From contig CAMCTP010000002.1 of assembly GCA_945878495.1 (NCBI GenBank), positions 1 to 31,448 of the forward strand: DNA of 31,448 nt, in the 5' to 3' direction. Below the pieces are notes generated by a model. The model was not told the origin of the DNA and ran no database searches. It saw nothing but the letters and a program-made list of their open reading frames with translations. The stretch is from Rickettsia typhi. GTDB lineage: Bacteria > Pseudomonadota > Alphaproteobacteria > Rickettsiales > Deianiraeaceae. The translations under genes and the position numbers were made by a program. This document shows, piece by piece, positions 17,059-24,392 of the stretch; within the stretch, counting starts at the first letter, position 1; the number at the start of each line of letters is the position of its first letter.

Positions 17059-17595
17059 ATGCTTTATGGAGAAAAAATTGTAAGAAAAGATCTTAGAAAA
17101 TCTGACTTTATATATTCTAGAATAAGTTCTAGAAGGGTATCTCTTACGACAAAAGGTGGTAGACATATGAGTTTTTCAGTTATGGTTGTTGTTGGGGATC
17201 AAAATGGCGTAATAGGCTTTGGCACAGGAAATGCTCAAGATGCTGGTACTGCTGAAAAAAAAGCTCTACAAGACGCTCAAGGTAATTTATTTAAAATACC
17301 TTTGAAGCGTAGTAAGAGTGAGTCTGATACTAGATACACTATATTTACAAAATCATCAGGTTACTGTTCTGGGTCTAGAGTTGATCTTTTTCCCGCAAAG
17401 CCTGGAACTTCAATGGCTTGTTCATCTGTAGTCAGAGACGTTTGCAATGCAGCTGGTATAACTGATATTGTCTCAAAAATACACAAATCAAGCAACAAAG
17501 GAAATGTCGTTAGAGCTGTTATAGATGCTCTAGTTTCAACAAAAACTCCTATGTACTACAAAACCTTGCTTCAAAAAAAAGTTAATCATTCTTAA
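17059..17595 (+). CDS. rpsE: small ribosomal subunit protein uS5
   Basis: A decoding-fidelity protein. The S5 signature is clear: RRVSLTTKGGRHMSFSVMVV and VIGFGTGNAQDAGTAEKKA in the N-terminal domain, then PAKPGTSMACSSVVRDVCNA with GITDIVSK in the C-terminal domain. Normally rpmD (L30) would follow; here rplO starts 26 nt downstream. Confidence 0.96.
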   Translation: MLYGEKIVRKDLRKSDFIYSRISSRRVSLTTKGGRHMSFSVMVVVGDQNGVIGFGTGNAQDAGTAEKKALQDAQGNLFKIPLKRSKSESDTRYTIFTKSSGYCSGSRVDLFPAKPGTSMACSSVVRDVCNAAGITDIVSKIHKSSNKGNVVRAVIDALVSTKTPMYYKTLLQKKVNHS

Positions 17596-17620
17596 AATAT
17601 AAAAACTGTCTTATAATTCA

Positions 17621-18115
17621 ATGGAAATAAAAAAAATCTTTTTTAATCCACCTTTAAAATCAACAAAACAAGGTAGTCGCAAGGGTCGTGGAATAGGAAG
17701 CGGGACTGGAAAAACAGCCGGAAGAGGTCACAAGGGTCAAAAAGCAAGATCTGGAAGATCAAATACTCCAATAAGAAGTACCTCTGATATATCATTTATT
17801 AGGCATTTACCAAAACGTGGTTTTAAGGTAATATCAAATAATTCTGAATCTATGTCAATGTCAAATTTTTTGTTAGTATGCTCTTCTATGTTTTCCTCTG
17901 GAGCTTTTGAAATTTCTTATTCATCGGTTTTTGGGTTACACTCAGGAGGTAAATCAAAATACTTAAAAATATTTATGGACTCTGCAAATCATTTGGATTA
18001 TATAAATTCATTTATATCAAAGGAAAAAGCTTCAAAATTTATTCTAGATGAATTAAGCATGAAATTCTCGACATCTTGTTTGAACTTGTTAAAGAATAAT
18101 GGTTTTAAAATATAA
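17621..18115 (+). CDS. rplO: large ribosomal subunit protein uL15
   Basis: A late 50S assembly protein. The Gly/Arg-rich N-terminal arm is typical: GRGIGSGTGKTAGRGHKGQK, then ARSG, followed by FIRHLPKRGFK. The 164 residues are near normal, but the second half is divergent. In most bacteria secY and adk follow; here rpsM starts 3 nt after the stop, leaving no room for either. Confidence 0.94.
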   Translation: MEIKKIFFNPPLKSTKQGSRKGRGIGSGTGKTAGRGHKGQKARSGRSNTPIRSTSDISFIRHLPKRGFKVISNNSESMSMSNFLLVCSSMFSSGAFEISYSSVFGLHSGGKSKYLKIFMDSANHLDYINSFISKEKASKFILDELSMKFSTSCLNLLKNNGFKI

Positions 18116-18117
18116 AT

Positions 18118-18492
18118 ATGAAAATTTCAAATACTAAGGAGGTAAAGATAATGGGCGTTGGAGTTCCCGCTTCTAAACAAGTACACTGTTCTTTAACTTA
18201 TATACACGGAATTGGTAGATTTTTATCTAAAAAAATATGCGATCTATGTAATATAGACTATTCAATCAGAACTTATCTTTTGACTCCTGAACAACTTGAA
18301 AATGTAAGGAAGGTAATCGTTGATTTGAATTTAAAAATAGAAGGAGATCTTAAAAGAGAAGTTTCTGCTAATATAAAAAGACTTATTATAATAAAATGCT
18401 ACAGAGGAAATAGACACTCTAGAGGATTGCCCGTTAGAGGTCAAAGAAGTAAGACAAATGCAAGAACACGCAAAGGTAAGAGAAAAAAATAA
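18118..18492 (+). CDS. rpsM: small ribosomal subunit protein uS13
   Basis: A 30S head protein bridging to the 50S subunit. SLTYIHGIGRFLSKKI and the C-terminal GNRHSRGLPVRGQRSKTNAR, then TRKGKRKK, are diagnostic. The start is ambiguous. From 18118 the protein has 124 residues, and EVKIMGVGVPASKQ aligns with the family MARIAGVxxP. A second ATG at 18151 is preceded at ideal spacing by AAGGAGG (18136-18142), the clearest Shine-Dalgarno sequence seen in the window, and would drop four conserved residues. Confidence 0.95.
   Translation: MKISNTKEVKIMGVGVPASKQVHCSLTYIHGIGRFLSKKICDLCNIDYSIRTYLLTPEQLENVRKVIVDLNLKIEGDLKREVSANIKRLIIIKCYRGNRHSRGLPVRGQRSKTNARTRKGKRKK
18136..18142 (+). promoter_or_regulatory. 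Shine-Dalgarno-like AAGGAGG inside the rpsM 5' region
   Basis: AAGGAGG followed by an 8-nt spacer to ATG 18151. It uses codons AAG GAG where neighbouring genes usually use AAA GAA, so it is not simply a codon-bias product. It may direct initiation at 18151 instead of, or in addition to, 18118. Confidence 0.5.
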
Positions 18493-18510
18493 GCTTTTTA
18501 TAATTAATTT

Positions 18511-18912
18511 ATGTCTGAGAAAAATGAAAAACGAAAAATAACAAGTGCCGTTGTTAATATAAGAGCAACTTTTAATAACACAATTATTACGATAGCTGAT
18601 CTTTCTGGTGGGGTTCTAGCTTGGTCTAGCTCTGGATCCCATTTTAAAGGTAATAAAAAAAGCACACCTTTTGCGGCATCAGAGGCAGCTAGGGTTGCTG
18701 TTGATAACTGGTTTAAATCTATGAATATTGATATTTCCAAAACATCTCATCAAGGAAATATACATTTGATAGTAAAAATACATGGACCTGGACCAGGAAG
18801 AGAGAGTGCTGTGAGAGCTATATCTTCTATGGGTTTTCAAATTACTGCCATACATGATGTAACCGGACTTCCTCATAATGGAGCAAGGCCTCCAAAAAGA
18901 AGAAGGATGTAA
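18511..18912 (+). CDS. rpsK: small ribosomal subunit protein uS11
   Basis: A platform protein of the 30S subunit near the mRNA exit. INIRATFNNTII-type sequence (here VNIRATFNNTIITIADLSGG), then FKGNKKSTPFAASEAA, and the C-terminal HDVTGLPHNGARPPKRRRM are near-invariant family features. Length is normal at 133 residues. It lies between rpsM and rpoA as in the alpha operon. Confidence 0.97.
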   Translation: MSEKNEKRKITSAVVNIRATFNNTIITIADLSGGVLAWSSSGSHFKGNKKSTPFAASEAARVAVDNWFKSMNIDISKTSHQGNIHLIVKIHGPGPGRESAVRAISSMGFQITAIHDVTGLPHNGARPPKRRRM

Positions 18913-18944
18913 TAATTGTATTGATTTTTTTGTTATAAACCGTT

Positions 18945-20039
18945 ATGAGTAAACATTTAGAAACTCCAAAAACATCATTAGAGATATATTCCATGATGTC
19001 ATCTGAAATAAAAGTATCAAGAGTTGAAACAACTTCAAATAAAGCAATAATAGAGATCAAAGGCCTTAGAAAAGGAATGGGATCTACTGTTGGAAATTCT
19101 GTTAGAAGGTCTCTCTATCTTATACCGTCATTAAGATCTGACTATTATTGTTTTGAAGGTGTATATCATCAATTTTCTGAACTTGATGGGGTCGTGGAAG
19201 ACCTAATTCAGATATCAGAAAATATAAAATCTTTATCATTTAAAATTTCTGAAAATTTTAATTATCAATCTATATCAAAAAGTGATTTAGTGTGCTCCCT
19301 TGATATAAATTCTGTTTGCAAAAAATTTAAAGCATCTGATATAATCTTACCAGACGGTTTATCCGTAGTTGATACTGATTTACATTTATTTGAATCAATA
19401 AAACCTATGCAAAAGTTTATTAAGATTTACTTAAAATATGGATTTGGAGTTGAAATAGCATGCCAAGAAGGATCAGTCGCCAATCCTGGTGCTATATATG
19501 TAAATAAATTTTTCTCTCCAGTTGTTAGAGCGTCTATAGACGTTGTTGATGATATACACAATGGAGATTCTAAAAATTTTGAAAAATTAACTTTTGAGAT
19601 TGAAACTGATGGATCGGTTTCGGCGATTGATTCATTTGATTCTGCTTGTGGAATAAACTCTGGTGTTATGAAGTCAATATCACGCGTAACAAGTGCTATA
19701 TTTAACGCAATAGAATCTCAAATTAACGAGTATCCATCTACATCCCAACAATCTGGAGTGGTATTTAATGATTCATTGTTAACGCAGTCTGGGACACCAT
19801 CTTCGTCTAATAAAGCGCAAAAAGCAGATGATTTGATATCTCATATAGAATTTAGCGTCAGAACAATGAATTGTTTAAAACAGATGTCTAATGTTAGATA
19901 TATAAGTGACTTAGAATCTTTCTCCGCAAGAGATTTGCTTTCAAAGAAGAATTTTGGGAAAAAATCATTAAATGAAGTGCAACAAAAAATGCAAGAAAGA
20001 GGATTTTCTCTTAGAAGTGATATCGAGGATTCATTTTAG
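18945..20039 (+). CDS. rpoA: DNA-directed RNA polymerase subunit alpha
   Basis: The alpha subunit dimerises to nucleate RNA polymerase assembly, and its C-terminal domain contacts DNA and activators. The N-terminal domain shows GMGSTVGNSVRRSLYLIPS and FSELDGVVEDLIQI. The C-terminal domain (from about residue 300) shows IEFSVRTMNCLKQMSNVRYI and KKNFGKKSLNEVQQKM, the helix-hairpin-helix segment. A Ser/Gln-rich linker makes the protein longer than usual (364 versus about 330-340). rpsD, usually found before rpoA in many groups, is absent, as in other alphaproteobacteria. The usual downstream rplQ is missing. Confidence 0.97.
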   Translation: MSKHLETPKTSLEIYSMMSSEIKVSRVETTSNKAIIEIKGLRKGMGSTVGNSVRRSLYLIPSLRSDYYCFEGVYHQFSELDGVVEDLIQISENIKSLSFKISENFNYQSISKSDLVCSLDINSVCKKFKASDIILPDGLSVVDTDLHLFESIKPMQKFIKIYLKYGFGVEIACQEGSVANPGAIYVNKFFSPVVRASIDVVDDIHNGDSKNFEKLTFEIETDGSVSAIDSFDSACGINSGVMKSISRVTSAIFNAIESQINEYPSTSQQSGVVFNDSLLTQSGTPSSSNKAQKADDLISHIEFSVRTMNCLKQMSNVRYISDLESFSARDLLSKKNFGKKSLNEVQQKMQERGFSLRSDIEDSF

Positions 20040-20044
20040 GATTC

Positions 20045-20608
20045 ATGAATAAAGGAGATATTCGTTTTTCGAATCTCCTTTTTATTAAAATAGCATCAAC
20101 AATAAAAATTGCTCTTCTTCTTTATTTTTCTTTCAATCTTTTTAACACGAAGAATTTAAGAGACAAATCGTATTATTGTGGTAATTCTTATTGGTGTTTA
20201 TGTGAAAAGAAAACGAACAAAAATATTGTTGATCGCACAAAAAAATCATATACATTTTTGCTTGAATTAAAAGAGTTTATTTTGGATAAAAATGAAATTT
20301 GCTTAGATAATTTCTTAAAATCACATTCATCAGAAGTAAAACAAAGTATAAGGTTAAAAATTAAACATTATAACGAAGCTTTAAAAATAAAATTAGAAAA
20401 AAATGACTTTGCTGGCTATATTGAGATTTTTAATCAATATGACTTGGATATTTTAGATTCTAATTCGGTATATAAGTTAGTCATCTATTGTAGAAAATCT
20501 CTCAGATATGAACTTAAAAAATCTAATCTAATTTATCTTGTAGAAGATTTGAAATATATAAGTCCAAAAGAAAAATACTTGATATCAGAGTCAATTTTTA
20601 TGATATAA
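20045..20608 (+). CDS. unrecognised membrane-anchored protein in the usual rplQ position
   Basis: The frame encodes 187 residues that I do not recognise; it is not L17. A hydrophobic segment at about residues 15-33 (KIASTIKIALLLYFSFNLF) could be a signal anchor. A short Cys-containing stretch (YYCGNSYWCLC) follows. The rest is a charged, Lys/Glu-rich, probably helical domain with no known motif. The only in-frame ATG lies inside the rpoA terminator hairpin, so either readthrough feeds this gene or it starts downstream at a rare codon such as ATT. Composition matches neighbours. It could be lineage-specific or non-functional. Confidence 0.5.
   Translation: MNKGDIRFSNLLFIKIASTIKIALLLYFSFNLFNTKNLRDKSYYCGNSYWCLCEKKTNKNIVDRTKKSYTFLLELKEFILDKNEICLDNFLKSHSSEVKQSIRLKIKHYNEALKIKLEKNDFAGYIEIFNQYDLDILDSNSVYKLVIYCRKSLRYELKKSNLIYLVEDLKYISPKEKYLISESIFMI
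20051..20086 (+). terminator. intrinsic terminator at the end of the ribosomal cluster
   Basis: The left arm (20051-20064) pairs with the right arm (20070-20081) as 7 bp plus 5 bp separated by a 2-nt bulge, closing on a T-rich loop. The tract TTTTTATT follows. It starts 12 nt after the rpoA stop, the expected place for the terminator of the whole cluster. A 10-bp perfect palindrome ATTCATGAAT (20041-20050) abuts it. It overlaps the first codons of the orphan ORF that starts at 20045. Confidence 0.78.
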
Positions 20609-20634
20609 TAAATAAAGATGAATATGTTTATTTA
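20609..20634. terminator. A/T hairpin between converging genes
   Basis: Perfect 8-bp arms TAAATAAA and TTTATTTA around a 10-nt loop lie between the orphan gene and queF, which converge; the right arm contains the queF stop codon. It could act as a weak two-way terminator, but the stem has no G-C pair. Confidence 0.3.
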
Positions 20635-21090
20635 CAAATCTATTCTTGATTTTGGATCTTCAATGAATACATCTTTTGGTGGCTCTGAGGTCTGAAAAAA
20701 TACGTCTATCGGTATTCCACCCCTAGGAGCCCAATATGCACACATTCTTAGCCATTTTGGTTTTGCGACATCTTGGATGCGTTTTGCTATATAAATTGTG
20801 CAAGCTTCGTGAAAATCTCCGTGATTTCTGAATGATTGAAGAAATAGTTTTAGCGATTTACTTTCTACCAATTTTTCATCAGGTATGTAGTCTATGACGA
20901 TTTGTGCATAGTCTGGTTGGTTTGTTATTGGACACAGTGATGTGAATTCTTTTGTAGAGAATCGTGCTACATATTTAACATCTTTGTACGGATTTGGAAC
21001 GCATTCTAGTATTGCATCTTTTGGAGATGATTTTGATTCTTGTTTTGTTCCAAGATGAGTAAGCTCATCATACTGTCCAATTTGACTCAT
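20632..21090 (-). CDS. queF: NADPH-dependent 7-cyano-7-deazaguanine reductase QueF
   Basis: QueF reduces the nitrile of preQ0 to preQ1, the last free-base step of queuosine biosynthesis; queuosine is then placed in the tRNA wobble position. The short, single-domain form has 152 residues. It shows the catalytic cysteine in SLCPITNQPD (Cys53), the NADPH-binding motif ESKSLKLFLQSFRNH, and FHE just after it. It starts 7 nt after the malic enzyme stop, so the two share a transcript. No other queuosine genes are in the window. Confidence 0.95.
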   Translation of the reverse strand: MSQIGQYDELTHLGTKQESKSSPKDAILECVPNPYKDVKYVARFSTKEFTSLCPITNQPDYAQIVIDYIPDEKLVESKSLKLFLQSFRNHGDFHEACTIYIAKRIQDVAKPKWLRMCAYWAPRGGIPIDVFFQTSEPPKDVFIEDPKSRIDL

Positions 21091-21097
21091 TTTAGTA

Positions 21098-22372
21098 TTA
21101 TTTTTTTGATAATGACTCTTTGTATTTTGCTATGTCTTCTATATTCACTCTCGCAACTCCGCTTTTCATGGCTACTAGAGCAACAGTTGAGGCAACTTCT
21201 GGTAACAATCTTTCGTCAAATGGAGTTGGTATTATGTAGTTTTTACCAAAAGCCATACTTTGATTCTCGTATATATCTTTAATTTTTTGAGGAACTTCAA
21301 GTTTTGCTAAATTTGATATTGCTTTTGCGGCTGCAATTTTCATATCTTCATTGATACATCTAGATCTTGTGTCTAAAGCACCTCTGAATAAAAATGGAAA
21401 GCACATTACATTATTAATTTGATTTGGGTAATCGCTCCTTCCGGTTGCAACTATAGCATCTGGTCTTGTTTTATATATTTCTTCCGGTGTCATTTCAGGA
21501 TCTGGATTAGCCATGGCAAAAATAATTGGATTCTCTGACATTCCTTTGATTTCCTCTCCTCCAAAAGCATCTTTTACGGACAATCCAAGTAATACGTCTG
21601 CATTTAGAAGAGCTTCTTTTAATGTTTTTATTGATGTATCTTTTCTCGCAAATTGTTGTTTGATTTGGTCAAGGTCAGTTCTTCCAGAATGTATAACGCC
21701 TTTTGAATCGCATAAAAATACATTTTCTTTTTTAACTCCGTACTCAAGTATCATTTTTAAACACGATATTCCAGCTGCTCCGGATCCGTTGACTACAACC
21801 CTCATGTCTTCGAATTTTCTGCCAGTTATTTCTGCTGCATTTATTAAACCCGCAAGAGATATAATTGCCGTTCCATGTTGGTCATCGTGAAACACTGGTA
21901 TATCTAGTCTTTTTTGCAACTCTGTTTCGATTCTAAAGCATTCTGGCGCTTTTATATCTTCCAAGTTAATACCACCCCATGTATCACCAATATTTTCTAT
22001 TATTTCTATTACTTTTTCAGGATCTTTTGTTTTTATTTCTATGTCAATTGAATCTATATCTGCAAAGCTTTTAAAAAGAGCACTTTTGCCTTCCATAACA
22101 GGTTTTCCGGCCATGTGACCTATGTCCCCAAATCCAAGAACTGCAGTTCCGTTTGATATTACTGCAACGAAATTTCCTTTTGCTGTATATTTATAAGCCA
22201 TATCTTTATTGTCTTTTATTTCTAAACAAGGAAATCCAACACCAGGTGAATATGCAAGAGCTAGGTCTCTTGGTGTTTTCAGTTGTTTTTGAAGGGAGAT
22301 TTCAATTTTCCCAGGCTTGCCATTTGCATGAAATGCTAAAGCTTCTTCTTTTGTTACTTTGCTATTTTGCAT
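21098..22372 (-). CDS. maeB: malic enzyme, short form without phosphotransacetylase-like domain
   Basis: Oxidatively decarboxylates malate to pyruvate, supplying pyruvate and NAD(P)H. The 424-residue protein shows AYSPGVGFPCLEI, GLGDIG-type GFGDIGHMAGKPVMEGK, the metal-binding FHDDQHGTAI, the nucleotide-binding VNGSGAAGISCLKM and ANPDPEM. Most alphaproteobacterial MaeB proteins run to about 750 residues with a C-terminal phosphotransacetylase-like domain; here the protein ends right after the malic enzyme core, and queF begins 7 nt later. Cofactor preference (NAD or NADP) cannot be read safely. Confidence 0.95.
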   Translation of the reverse strand: MQNSKVTKEEALAFHANGKPGKIEISLQKQLKTPRDLALAYSPGVGFPCLEIKDNKDMAYKYTAKGNFVAVISNGTAVLGFGDIGHMAGKPVMEGKSALFKSFADIDSIDIEIKTKDPEKVIEIIENIGDTWGGINLEDIKAPECFRIETELQKRLDIPVFHDDQHGTAIISLAGLINAAEITGRKFEDMRVVVNGSGAAGISCLKMILEYGVKKENVFLCDSKGVIHSGRTDLDQIKQQFARKDTSIKTLKEALLNADVLLGLSVKDAFGGEEIKGMSENPIIFAMANPDPEMTPEEIYKTRPDAIVATGRSDYPNQINNVMCFPFLFRGALDTRSRCINEDMKIAAAKAISNLAKLEVPQKIKDIYENQSMAFGKNYIIPTPFDERLLPEVASTVALVAMKSGVARVNIEDIAKYKESLSKK

Positions 22373-22395
22373 ATTTGAAGAAAAATAATTAGATT

Positions 22396-22424
22396 ACAAT
22401 AGTTCAATAATTTTTAATTGTCAA
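22396..22424 (-). promoter_or_regulatory. candidate sigma70 promoter of maeB-queF
   Basis: On the minus strand, TTGACA (22424-22419) is followed after 17 nt by TATTGT (22401-22396), 24 nt upstream of the maeB ATG. The -35 box overlaps the stop codon of the upstream midA gene. Confidence 0.55.
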
Positions 22425-23476
22425 CATCTAAAAAATAATCCCAGAGCGAAAAAATTATCCATCGCAAATAATCGTGACGTTGACGCTTCGATGTCTCTCT
22501 TTTTTTCAATTGACCGTTCATTTGAAATATAGTTTTCCACAATTTCTCTTAGTCCATTTTGCAAAAGAAAATTATTTTGAGTAGATAGGAATGATTGTTT
22601 TAAATTGTTAAATCTTTGACCTATTTTTATGAAATGATTGAAGTTCACCAAATGAGTTATATCCGCTTCAAGGGGAAGAAGGAAAATATTGCATTTTGAG
22701 TGATTATTTATAGCCTGTAGCGTTGATTGATTTAAGCACTCAGCTATGTACCCATAGTCAAAAAATAAAATCGCACCACCATTATTATTGACAATATTAC
22801 ATATTTTATGAAAATCTTCAATTGCAAAATCGCTGTACTCAATTATACTTCCTTGCTTTTCATTTGGATTACTATTGATGTAATTGCTTAATGATTGATG
22901 ATCAAAATCTTTAATATACTCTTGACTTAAAATGTTAGTTTGTTGATCATATTTTATGAAACATTTTTCGTAATTGTTGCCATTTTTTCTGTACTGGTCT
23001 ATGGGATACGCGTCTAATAATTCGTTGCTAATGAATATTTTTTGTTTATTTTTTTTTGCCTCTATAGCATCTGATATGTTCTCAAAAATTTCGACATTAT
23101 GATTAAATTTCTTAAATAATAAATTTCTATTATATTGAGATTTTTCTATTGATATGAAATCGACATCATTGATGTTGAAAGTTCTAAATATTGAAATAAT
23201 TTCAGATAAAAATAGACCGTTTCCAGATCCTATTTCAATGATTTCAAATTCGGTTTTATTATTTTGCAATACGTAATTTGCCAAATAAATTGCTACGCAA
23301 GCTGAAAATGCAGAGGAAATTTCCGGTGCAGTAACAAAGTGTCCACTTTTTCCAAATGCATTATTTGAATTGTAAAATCCATGCTCTGAATATAGGCAAA
23401 AATCGATATATTGAGCTAGGCTAACTAGATTATTGTGTTTGCTAAAAAAATCTTTAATAATTTCTCGTTTTTGCAT
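22421..23476 (-). CDS. midA: MidA/NDUFAF7-family SAM-dependent methyltransferase
   Basis: The mitochondrial homologue NDUFAF7 methylates an arginine in a complex I subunit and is needed for complex I assembly; bacterial members are likely protein arginine methyltransferases. The 351 residues show YSEHGFYNS near residue 30, GHFVTAPEISSAF, the SAM-binding EIIEIGSGNGLFLSEI, ISNELLDAYPIDQY and FFDYGY, in the order typical of the family. It overlaps the end of tyrA by 23 nt and ends an operon with eamA and tyrA. An NDUFA12 gene elsewhere in the window fits a complex I connection. Confidence 0.9.
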   Translation of the reverse strand: MQKREIIKDFFSKHNNLVSLAQYIDFCLYSEHGFYNSNNAFGKSGHFVTAPEISSAFSACVAIYLANYVLQNNKTEFEIIEIGSGNGLFLSEIISIFRTFNINDVDFISIEKSQYNRNLLFKKFNHNVEIFENISDAIEAKKNKQKIFISNELLDAYPIDQYRKNGNNYEKCFIKYDQQTNILSQEYIKDFDHQSLSNYINSNPNEKQGSIIEYSDFAIEDFHKICNIVNNNGGAILFFDYGYIAECLNQSTLQAINNHSKCNIFLLPLEADITHLVNFNHFIKIGQRFNNLKQSFLSTQNNFLLQNGLREIVENYISNERSIEKKRDIEASTSRLFAMDNFFALGLFFRC

Positions 23477-24392
23477 ATTTTTCTAAATTTATTGATTGCA
23501 AAAAATGTCTAAATTTTTCAACTTCAAGATTAGAAAACTTGAGATTTGAAAAATCTGCATTAATTATATCATTTATTCCTGAGCCTCTATGATCTTGAAT
23601 TGAACATGTTGAATATTTAAAATATTCCTGCAGCGTGTCTAATATTTTCTTTTGATCTTGATTATCTATGTAGTTTGTAAGTTCGATAATTGAGTTTTGT
23701 ATATTTTTGATGTTTAGGTTAAAAATTCCAAATTCTCCAAACCATATTTTTTCATTAGCATTCATTAATCTTAACCCGTTGTTTAGTGATGGTAAATCTT
23801 GCTCACTTGAGTAATATTTTTTAACAAAATCTTGTAACAGAAACATTGTCATTTGAGGTACATGGGATGTTTTTGCATAAATTTCATCATGCTCATCTTC
23901 ATCTATTATTGCTATTTTTTTAAAATTGCATTCATTGGCTATTCTTTCTATGTTTTTATTACTTTTGTTTATTAATAGTAATTTATTGTTAAATAAGTTT
24001 GTATTCGAAGATTGAAAGCCTGATTTCTCACTTCCGGCAATTGGATGACATAGAGTTAGATTCGGTAAATTTTTTAACACAGTCTTTGGAAATAATTTTA
24101 CTGATCCAAATTCAAAAATTTCAGCATTACCTATATTCGTTGATGATAAGATATTGGCTATATTTTGATAAGCTGATAAATGAGCGCAAATGAATATAAA
24201 ATTACTCGATTGTATCGCTTTTTTTATTTCTGCTGTGTTTTCAATTTCTAGTTGAGTTAAAAATATATCCGATGTCTGTTTTGCTATATCTATGCCGATG
24301 ATGTTGTATTTTTGATGCAAAGATTTAGCAAAACTTCCTCCAATTAACCCTGTTCCAAAAATTGAAATTGTTTGTTTAGGCTGTTTTTTCAT
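23454..24392 (-). CDS. tyrA: TyrA-like prephenate/arogenate dehydrogenase
   Basis: Catalyses NAD(P)-dependent oxidative decarboxylation of prephenate or arogenate on the route to tyrosine. A Rossmann motif IFGTGLIGGSFAKSL opens the protein. FEFGSVK and HPIAGSEKSGF carry expected substrate-site residues, and GLRLMNANEKIW resembles the RIA-x-W segment. The usual SHLPH motif reads SHVPQ, so the second histidine is replaced by glutamine, which could change substrate preference. The ATG at 24392 (MKKQPKQ) is preferred over an in-frame TTG at 24401. It overlaps eamA by 17 nt. No other aromatic-pathway gene is present. Confidence 0.85.
   Translation of the reverse strand: MKKQPKQTISIFGTGLIGGSFAKSLHQKYNIIGIDIAKQTSDIFLTQLEIENTAEIKKAIQSSNFIFICAHLSAYQNIANILSSTNIGNAEIFEFGSVKLFPKTVLKNLPNLTLCHPIAGSEKSGFQSSNTNLFNNKLLLINKSNKNIERIANECNFKKIAIIDEDEHDEIYAKTSHVPQMTMFLLQDFVKKYYSSEQDLPSLNNGLRLMNANEKIWFGEFGIFNLNIKNIQNSIIELTNYIDNQDQKKILDTLQEYFKYSTCSIQDHRGSGINDIINADFSNLKFSNLEVEKFRHFLQSINLEKYAKTRNY

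Noticed and set aside
21513..21890. A 125-codon open frame on the plus strand inside maeB
   Set aside because: It is antisense to conserved malic enzyme motifs and has no motif or start signal of its own.
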